DNA from: Bradyrhizobium sp. Ai1a-2
GTDB lineage: Bacteria > Pseudomonadota > Alphaproteobacteria > Rhizobiales > Xanthobacteraceae
Assembly (NCBI RefSeq): GCF_000426245.1
Contig: NZ_AUEZ01000003.1
Location: 1-64,000 of the forward strand
DNA length: 64,000 nucleotides
Direction: 5' to 3'
Position numbers and translations under genes: made by a program. Below, one piece after another: positions 58,719 to 64,000 of this stretch (positions are counted from its first letter, which is position 1; every line of letters begins with the position of its first letter). The notes under the pieces were generated by a model. That model did not search any database, was not told where the DNA came from, and saw only the letters and a program-made list of their open reading frames with translations.

Positions 58719-61127
58719 TCAATCGCCGGCGTTCGCGGCGGTGCCGTACGGCCAGGACCAGTCGCGGATATCGGGCATGTCCTCGCCGTGCTCGCAGACA
58801 TATTTGCGGTGCTCGATCAGGCGGTCGAGGCAATGTTGCTTGACGGCGGCCGCCGACGCCGCAAGTCCTGGCACGCGGTTGATGACCTCGATCGCGAGAT
58901 GGAAGCGGTCGAGCTCGTTGAGCACGACCATGTCGAACGGCGTCGTCGTCGTTCCCTCTTCCTTGAAGCCGCGCACATGGATGCCGGAGTGGTTGGTGCG
59001 CGCATAGGTGAGGCGGTGGATCAGATAGGGATAGCCGTGATAGGCGAAGATCACCGGCTTGTCGCGGGTGAACAAGGTGTCGAAGTCGCGGTCGGTGAGG
59101 CCATGCGGATGCTGTTCGCGCGGCTGCAGGGCCATGAGGTCGACGACGTTGACGACCCTGATCTTGAGACCCGGGATCTGCTTGCGGAGAATGTCGACAG
59201 CGGCGAGCGTCTCCAGCGTCGGCACGTCGCCGGCGCAGGCCATCACCACGTCGACGTCGCCATCGGCTGTTTCCGTTCCGGCCCACGACCACGCGCCGAT
59301 CCCGGCCGCGCAATGGACCGCGGCCCCCTTGATCGTCAGCCATTGCGGCGCGGGCTGCTTGCCGGCCACGATGACGTTGATCCGGTCGTAGGTGCGCAGG
59401 CAGTGGTCTGTGATCCACAACAGCGTGTTGCTGTCCGGCGGGAAATAAACGCGGACGATGTCCGCCTTCTTGTTGGCGACGAGATCGACGAAGCCCGGAT
59501 CCTGGTGGCTGAAGCCGTTGTGATCCTGCCGCCAGACATGTGAGGTGAGCAGATAGTTCAGCGAAGCGATCGGGCGCCGCCAGGGCAGGCCGCGGGAGAC
59601 CTTCAGCCATTTGGCATGCTGGTTGAACATGGAATCCACGATGTGGATGAATGCCTCGTAGCAGGAGAACAATCCATGTCGCCCGGTGAGCAGGTAGCCC
59701 TCAAGCCATCCCTGGCAGAGATGCTCGCTCAGGATCTCCATCACCCGGCCGTCCCGGGACAAATGGACGTCGTAGGGCTCGATTTCCTCCATCCAGACGC
59801 GATCGGTCGTTTCGAACACGGCATCGAGCCGGTTGGAGGCGGTCTCGTCCGGACCCATGATGCGAAAATTGCGAGTGCTCTCGTTGCGCGTCATGACGTC
59901 GCGCAGGAACTTGCCCATCGTTCGCGTGGCTTCATCGATGACGCCGCCGGGCGTGGCGACCTCGATGGCGAAGTCGCGATAGTCGGGCATTTCGAGTTCG
60001 CGCCTGAGCGTCCCGCCATTGGCGTGCGGGTTGGCGCCCATCCGACGCGCGCCTGCCGGCGCCAGTGCCTGCAACTCCGGAACGAGTCTGCCTTGCTCGT
60101 CGAACAGCTTCTCTGGCTCATAGCCGCGGAGCCACTGTTCGAGTATGGCAAGGTGGCCTGGATTGCTGCGGACTTCGGCAACCGGCACCTGGTGTGCGCG
60201 CCAGAATCCTTCGACCTTGAGGCCGTCGACTTCCTTCGGGCCGGTCCAACCCTTTGGGCTGCGCAGCACGATCATCGGCCATCGCGGCCGCCCCTCGGAC
60301 GACGAGGCGCCTCGTGCGGCCTCTTGGATAGCGCGGATGCGATCGGTCGCGGCATCCAGGGTGGCTGCCATCTGCCGGTGCATCGTCTTGGGATCATCGC
60401 CCTCGACGAACATCGGCTCGTGGCCGAATCCCAGGAACAGATTGCGGATTTCCTCGTCGCTCATCCGTCCGAGCACGGTCGGGTTGGCGATCTTGTAGCC
60501 GTTCAGATGCAGGATCGGGAGCACCGCGCCGTCGCGCGCAGGGTTGAGAAACTTGTTCGAATGCCAGGAGGCGGCGAGCGGGCCGGTCTCGGCTTCGCCG
60601 TCGCCGATGACGCAGGCAACCAGCAGATCGGGATTGTCGAACGCCGCGCCATAGGCATGGGCGAGCGCATAGCCGAGTTCGCCGCCTTCATGGATCGAGC
60701 CCGGTGTCTCCGGCGCAGCGTGGCTTGGGATGCCGCCGGGAAAGGAGAACTGCCGAAACAGTTTGCGCAGGCCGTCGACGTCTCGCGTGATGCTCGGATA
60801 GATCTCGGTGTAGATGCCTTCGAGATAGGTGTTGGCGACCATGCCGGGCCCGCCATGGCCGGGGCCGCAGATATAGATGACGTTGAGATCGCGGTGTTTG
60901 ATCAGGCGATTGAGATGGGCATAGACGAAGTTCAATCCGGGCGTGGTGCCCCAATGGCCGAGCAGACGCGGCTTGATATGTTCTTTGCGAAGCGGTTCGC
61001 GGAGCAGGGGATTGTCGAGCAGATAGATCTGGCCGACCGAGAGGTAGTTGGCGGCGCGCCAGTACCGATCAAGCAGATCGAGTTCGTTGCTATCGAGAAC
61101 GGCGGACGGGCTGCTTGCATGTTGCAT
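58719..61127 (-). CDS. xfp: Phosphoketolase (xylulose 5-phosphate / fructose 6-phosphate)
   Basis: An 802-residue thiamine-diphosphate enzyme that cleaves xylulose 5-phosphate, and often fructose 6-phosphate, with phosphate to acetyl phosphate plus an aldose phosphate. [59 protein letters not shown], and the TPP motif [20 protein letters not shown] are diagnostic; [20 protein letters not shown] lies in the second domain. The downstream acetate kinase completes an ATP-yielding bypass of glycolysis. Upstream is a perfect FNR/FixK box (61214-61227), which suggests induction at low oxygen. Confidence 0.97.
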   Translation of the reverse strand: MQHASSPSAVLDSNELDLLDRYWRAANYLSVGQIYLLDNPLLREPLRKEHIKPRLLGHWGTTPGLNFVYAHLNRLIKHRDLNVIYICGPGHGGPGMVANTYLEGIYTEIYPSITRDVDGLRKLFRQFSFPGGIPSHAAPETPGSIHEGGELGYALAHAYGAAFDNPDLLVACVIGDGEAETGPLAASWHSNKFLNPARDGAVLPILHLNGYKIANPTVLGRMSDEEIRNLFLGFGHEPMFVEGDDPKTMHRQMAATLDAATDRIRAIQEAARGASSSEGRPRWPMIVLRSPKGWTGPKEVDGLKVEGFWRAHQVPVAEVRSNPGHLAILEQWLRGYEPEKLFDEQGRLVPELQALAPAGARRMGANPHANGGTLRRELEMPDYRDFAIEVATPGGVIDEATRTMGKFLRDVMTRNESTRNFRIMGPDETASNRLDAVFETTDRVWMEEIEPYDVHLSRDGRVMEILSEHLCQGWLEGYLLTGRHGLFSCYEAFIHIVDSMFNQHAKWLKVSRGLPWRRPIASLNYLLTSHVWRQDHNGFSHQDPGFVDLVANKKADIVRVYFPPDSNTLLWITDHCLRTYDRINVIVAGKQPAPQWLTIKGAAVHCAAGIGAWSWAGTETADGDVDVVMACAGDVPTLETLAAVDILRKQIPGLKIRVVNVVDLMALQPREQHPHGLTDRDFDTLFTRDKPVIFAYHGYPYLIHRLTYARTNHSGIHVRGFKEEGTTTTPFDMVVLNELDRFHLAIEVINRVPGLAASAAAVKQHCLDRLIEHRKYVCEHGEDMPDIRDWSWPYGTAANAGD

Positions 61128-61213
61128 AGAACGCCTCGTTGTTTCTTGGCGACGTTGCCAATCGTGATGGCCTTGTCGGACGCGCCACTGTCCATGCCAA
61201 TGCGGTTCCGGTG

Positions 61214-61227
61214 TTGACCCAAGTCAA
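61214..61227. promoter_or_regulatory. FNR/FixK-type box TTGACCCAAGTCAA
   Basis: TTGA-N6-TCAA, matching the FixK/FNR consensus (TTGAT-N4-ATCAA type) at all eight outer positions. It ends 87 bases ahead of the phosphoketolase start, in the range where a FixK dimer works at about -40. In Bradyrhizobium FixK2 switches on microaerobic genes from such boxes. Confidence 0.62.
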
Positions 61228-61416
61228 CCGTATCCAGCCATCGCCGATCCCGGCGCCACGCGCATGCGCTCGCCGCGCCACTTGTCCGTGACAATGGGCG
61301 CGGATCAGCGCCGTTCCGGCGCAGGAAATGCCAATTATAGTGGCGGCGTTTGACGAAACTGCGATGCCGCGCTCTTGACCGGGGCGTGCGGCCAAACCGG
61401 GCAGGGTGCAGCGCAG

Positions 61417-61656
61417 CTATCGGCTGGAGACCAGCCTCAGCGAAGGCTGGAGGGCCGCTTCGAGTTCCACCCGCAGGCGCTGGACTCTCGGATCGTTCGA
61501 GCGCTCGGCGCAGACTGCGTATTGATGGACCGACTGGGCCAGCGCGCGCAGCTCCGGGGCTGTCTTTGACACTGCGGCGAGCTTGAGCACGATGGCGCCC
61601 AGGTTCACCAGCATTTCATCCAGCGTCCGGTCGATCTTGTCGAACTCGTTCTTCAT
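61417..61656 (-). CDS. Small helical hypothetical protein
   Basis: Seventy-nine residues from ATG 61656, with AGGAG upstream. MKNEFDKIDRTLDEMLVNLG, AIVLKLAAVSKTAPELRALA and PRVQRLRVELEAALQPSLRL form an all-helical cytoplasmic protein. No known family. It is divergent from the cyclase gene. Confidence 0.62.
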   Translation of the reverse strand: MKNEFDKIDRTLDEMLVNLGAIVLKLAAVSKTAPELRALAQSVHQYAVCAERSNDPRVQRLRVELEAALQPSLRLVSSR

Positions 61657-61832
61657 CCGACTCCTGTGCACGTCAATGAAGGCTGGTGAATGACGTTCCT
61701 GTGGCAACATCGGTAAAGCTAACCATTGGTAAATTGCGCGCGGTTTTGACTTCCGGTCGCGCGATCCCTGACGTATCGAAATGGAAAGCCCGGCCATTCG
61801 GCGCCGGGTCAAGAATTCAGCGAGGAAGCACC

Positions 61833-62609
61833 ATGCCGCGCAGACTGATCGATATCTCTGTCCCCCTGCAAAACGACGTGCCGGCCGATCCGCCGGGCAA
61901 CCACCCGACCATCCAGTATATCGATCACCAGCAGGGCCTGCCGCGCATGCTGGAATTCTTCCAGGGGCTCAAGGCAGAAGATCTGCCGGATGGGCAGGGC
62001 TGGGCGGTCGAGCAGGTCAACCTCTCCACCCATAACGGCACGCATCTGGATGCGCCCTGGCATTTCCATCCCACCATGAACCGTGGCGAGCGTTCCTGGA
62101 CGATCGACGAGGTGCCGCTGGAATGGTGCTTCCAGCCTGCCGTCAAGCTCGACTTCCGGCATCTGCCGGACGGCTATGTCGCCACCGCCAGGGATGTCGA
62201 AGCGGAGCTCAAGCGCATCGGCCATATGCTGAAGCCGCTCGAGATTGTCGTCGTCAACACCAGCGCCGGCGCCAAATTCGGTCGGCCGGATTACGTCGTC
62301 TCGGGCTGCGGCATGGGCTATGAGGCGACGATGTATCTGTTGGAGCGTGGCGTGCGGCTGACCGGCACCGACGGCTGGAGCTGGGATGCGCCATTCGTCT
62401 ACACCGCGAAGAAATATGCCGAGACGAAGGACGCGAGCCTGATCTGGGAAGGGCACAAGGCCGGCCGCCATATCGGCTATTGCCACCTCGAGAAGCTGCA
62501 CAATCTCGAACTGTTGCCCTCGACCGGATTCATGGTGTCGTGCTTCCCGGTGAAGATCGAGCGCGCCTCAGCCGGGTGGACACGGGCGGTCGCGATCCTC
62601 GAGAGCTGA
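61833..62609 (+). CDS. Cyclase-family metal-dependent hydrolase (kynurenine-formamidase-like)
   Basis: A 258-residue protein of the cyclase family (PF04199). The metal signature NLSTHNGTHLDAPWHF (HxGTHxDxPxH) is at about residues 63-75, after the opening RRLIDISVPLQNDVP. GTDGWSWDAPFVYTAKKYAE and GRHIGYCHLEKLHNLELLPS resemble the isatin-hydrolase branch. Kynurenine formamidase and isatin hydrolase are family members, so an aromatic amide is a likely substrate. AGCGAGGAAGCACC precedes ATG 61833. A terminator follows. Confidence 0.92.
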   Translation: MPRRLIDISVPLQNDVPADPPGNHPTIQYIDHQQGLPRMLEFFQGLKAEDLPDGQGWAVEQVNLSTHNGTHLDAPWHFHPTMNRGERSWTIDEVPLEWCFQPAVKLDFRHLPDGYVATARDVEAELKRIGHMLKPLEIVVVNTSAGAKFGRPDYVVSGCGMGYEATMYLLERGVRLTGTDGWSWDAPFVYTAKKYAETKDASLIWEGHKAGRHIGYCHLEKLHNLELLPSTGFMVSCFPVKIERASAGWTRAVAILES

Positions 62610-62616
62610 GCCACGC

Positions 62617-62690
62617 GCAAGCGTTTTCGAGCGAAGCATGCCTGCTTCAATCAGAGCGAAGCTCTGGCTCGGAGAGCTGCTCGAACCAAA
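62617..62690. repeat. Dispersed repeat, family E, partial
   Basis: CAAGCGTTTTCGAGCGAAGC and CAATCAGAGCGAAGCTCTGG. The first part matches the CGTTTTCGAGCGAAGTGG end of copy 3, the second resembles the AACCGAAGCTCTGG part of 49495 on. It lies behind the cyclase gene. Confidence 0.42.
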
Positions 62691-62694
62691 AGAA

Positions 62695-62733
62695 AATCAG
62701 GTACGCCGTTTTCCGACGCACCTGATTTTTTCA
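62695..62733. terminator. Intrinsic terminator
   Basis: AAAATCAGGTACGCCG, loop TTTTCC, GACGCACCTGATTTTTT-type arm. Ends of the stem, AATCAGGT / ACCTGATT, are perfect; T6 follows. It serves the cyclase gene on the plus strand and the Gly-rich gene on the minus strand. Confidence 0.76.
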
Positions 62734-62767
62734 TTCGATCGAATGCAGTAATGTCAGCGGTCCGATA

Positions 62768-63046
62768 TCACCACCTGCAGACGCGAACGCCGCGCGGGCT
62801 CCACCAGCACCGCCGGCCACCGCCGTAGTAACCGTAGCCGCGGGGATGCCAGCCGCGGCGATAACCACCGCCGCGATAACCCCATCCACCACGATATCCG
62901 CCGCCACGATAACCCCAACCGCCGCGATAGGCCTGCGCCGGCGATGTGGTCGCGCCGACCAGTACCGCAGAGGTGCTGGCCACGTAGACGAACAGCAATG
63001 CCACCGCAGCAAGGCAGCGGGTTAGGAAATTGTAGCGTTTAACCAT
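62768..63046 (-). CDS. Secreted Gly/Arg/Tyr-rich repeat protein
   Basis: Ninety-two residues. Hydrophobic signal LAAVALLFVYVASTSAVLVG, cleaved near SPAQAYRGG. The mature part is GGWGYRGGGYRGGWGYRGGG, then YRRGWHPRGYGYYGGGRRCW and WSPRGVRVCRW: a 10-residue GGWGYRGGGYR repeat followed by a Cys-containing end. Short Gly-rich secreted proteins with a final CxxxPxGVRVCRW are common in this group as I recall. A 19-base palindrome lies upstream. Confidence 0.67.
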   Translation of the reverse strand: MVKRYNFLTRCLAAVALLFVYVASTSAVLVGATTSPAQAYRGGWGYRGGGYRGGWGYRGGGYRRGWHPRGYGYYGGGRRCWWSPRGVRVCRW

Positions 63047-63099
63047 TCAGGAACTCCCGGTGACTTCCAGACATCCAAACAATCCACTGTCTTGCTTGG

Positions 63100-63118
63100 A
63101 CGTCTAAGACTTAGACGT
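63100..63118. promoter_or_regulatory. Perfect palindrome ACGTCTAAG-A-CTTAGACGT
   Basis: Nine-base arms with a single central base, 54 bases upstream of the Gly-rich protein gene. Such a dyad with no T tract is more like an operator than a terminator. No regulator gene is adjacent. Confidence 0.42.
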
Positions 63119-63316
63119 TTGAGACAGCCACTAGTTCAGATGCACTAAGACGAATTTTTGTCGAATGTTCTTGCGCTTCGCAAAAACTCTATTGGGCAGG
63201 TCGGGTGAGGTCAAGCTACTGTCCTGGCTGCAGAAATGCATCCTTTGTCCTGCTGTTCATCCGTCGTTCATCTTGTTCATCTTTGTCGTATCCAATGATT
63301 TGTGCGTTAGAGAAAC

Positions 63317-63403
63317 ATGGCGAAAAAGATTTCGACAAAATTCCGCAGAGAACTTGATCTCGACACGATCGCATTCCTAAGCCACGCGATGATTCCTGCC
63401 TGA
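63317..63403 (+). CDS. Possible 28-residue ORF before the carbamoyltransferase gene
   Basis: It starts MAKKISTKFRRELDLDTIAF and ends LSHAMIPA, 9 bases before the carbamoyltransferase ATG. No clear ribosome-binding site. It may be a real upstream ORF or chance; codon use is less GC-rich than in the neighbours. Confidence 0.25.
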   Translation: MAKKISTKFRRELDLDTIAFLSHAMIPA

Positions 63404-63412
63404 CGAGTCCCC

Positions 63413-64000
63413 ATGCCCAAGCAGCACACCTACGTCCTCGGCCTCAACACCTATGACCATGACGTCAGCGCCTGCCTGTTGCGCGACGGCGCGATCGCCT
63501 TTGCGATCGCCAAGGAGCGGATCACACGCGAGAAGCACGCATCCGGATTCTACAAGGAGGTGATCGACTATTGCCTCAAGGCCGAGGGCATCACGCTCGA
63601 TGACGTCGATCTGGTCGTCAGCAATTGCTACATCCTGCTGGTGCCGGAGCTGGAAGAGCGGCTGATCTATCAGGACATGGCAGGCTTTCTTCCGTATCCC
63701 GAACGGCAGGAAGCGTCCAAATATCCGCTGTTTCGTTCGACCTCGGGCAAGGTGGCGTCGGTCTCCCACCATCTGGCGCATGCCTACAGCGCATTTGCGG
63801 TGTCGCCGTTCGATGAAGGCGCGGTGATGGTGGTCGATGGTGTCGGCAACTATCAGTCCGACGTCATGGAGCAATATCCCAATGCCGACGCGGCGTCGCC
63901 GCTCGCGCGCGAATCCGAAAGCTACTACCGGTTCGAGGGCGAGAAGCTGGAGTGCCTGAAGAAGGTCTTCATGGAGCCTTCGCGCGGCATGCTCAGTGAT
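63413..64000 (+). CDS. NodU/CmcH-type carbamoyltransferase, N-terminal part (cut by window end)
   Basis: The 196 visible codons from ATG 63413 show the family start YVLGLNTYDHDVSACLLRDG, AIAFAIAKERITREKHASGF and LDDVDLVVSN, then the ATP-site-like VASVSHHLAHAYSAFAVSPF and VVDGVGNYQSD. Members such as NodU, TobZ and CmcH transfer a carbamoyl group from carbamoyl phosphate to sugars or antibiotics. NodU itself decorates Nod factors, but many relatives act in exopolysaccharide or secondary metabolism. The neighbours outside the window would decide this. No stop is reached. Confidence 0.93.
   Translation, partial: MPKQHTYVLGLNTYDHDVSACLLRDGAIAFAIAKERITREKHASGFYKEVIDYCLKAEGITLDDVDLVVSNCYILLVPELEERLIYQDMAGFLPYPERQEASKYPLFRSTSGKVASVSHHLAHAYSAFAVSPFDEGAVMVVDGVGNYQSDVMEQYPNADAASPLARESESYYRFEGEKLECLKKVFMEPSRGMLSD

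Larger units (their letters stand above)
63047..63412. other. Divergent intergenic region between Gly-rich protein and carbamoyltransferase
   Basis: About 370 bases, distinctly more AT-rich than the flanks. It has a 19-base palindrome (63100-63118) and a possible 28-codon ORF (63317-63403). AGTTCAGATGCACTAAGACG and GAATTTTTGTCGAATGTTCT give no clear promoter. Confidence 0.5.

Noticed and set aside
59616..61217. A 533-codon plus-strand frame opposite phosphoketolase
   Set aside because: Antisense shadow without motifs.

Overview
The window looks like chromosome of an alphaproteobacterium of the Bradyrhizobium / Nitrobacteraceae group. This is inferred from the high GC content, the typical alphaproteobacterial gene content (short-type argC, class I phaC, hom-glpX-recJ neighbourhood, DUF6894 and PilZ small proteins), the many Tat-type signal peptides, and several families of dispersed intergenic palindromes that recall those of Bradyrhizobium genomes. 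No database search was possible.

Layout. 0-0.3 kb: end of an IS5-family insertion sequence. 0.3-9 kb: SDR, outer-membrane protein, parE, a small haem-oxidase-like membrane protein, DedA, Tat-exported metallo-beta-lactamase-fold protein, a PaiB-like gene overlapping argC, MAPEG. 9-16.3 kb: phaC, a lipoprotein, an alaC/DapL-like aminotransferase with hom, glpX, a haloacid dehalogenase. 16.4-25.3 kb: a soluble chemoreceptor with reversed domain order, recJ, SDR, lytic transglycosylase, a marR / AhpD-like pair with twin operators, cupin, a frameshifted M23 peptidase. 25.3-28.4 kb: efp facing its modification genes epmA-epmB. 28.5-31.8 kb: small secreted protein, class I DAHP synthase behind a leader-peptide attenuator, HdeD, PrsW. 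31.8-32.85 kb: a gene-free block of nested palindromic repeats. 32.85-44 kb: M20 amidohydrolase, multicopper oxidase, methyltransferase, frameshifted autotransporter, Crp/Fnr regulator and small proteins. 44.5-52.8 kb: tRNA-Glu, PilZ, GST, glyoxalase-like gene, many very small genes, an H-NS-like oligomerisation fragment, Sir2 deacylase, double cold-shock protein, DUF192, tRNA-Pro. 52.8-55.5 kb: decayed integrative element downstream of tRNA-Pro. 55.7-64 kb: small secreted and membrane proteins, phosphoketolase plus acetate kinase under a likely FNR/FixK box, cyclase, Gly-rich protein, and the start of a NodU/CmcH-type carbamoyltransferase cut by the window end.

How genes work together. EF-P and its two lysylation enzymes sit back to back. 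Phosphoketolase and acetate kinase form a two-gene path from xylulose 5-phosphate to acetate and ATP, probably induced at low oxygen. The DAHP synthase gene is preceded by a 26-codon leader rich in Tyr, Phe and Trp codons, with four mutually complementary segments and an intrinsic terminator: a complete attenuator. A second leader-like ORF with an arginine run lies upstream of paiB-argC with the same -10-to-ATG spacing. Both would be nearly leaderless transcripts.

Most noteworthy for follow-up: the aro attenuator, the possible arginine leader, three unrelated-looking secreted proteins ending in or near a shared ICRGC motif, the H-NS-like protein lacking a DNA-binding domain, a porin-N-terminus microprotein, the mosaic of gene fragments next to tRNA-Pro, and two genes broken by single-base frameshifts.
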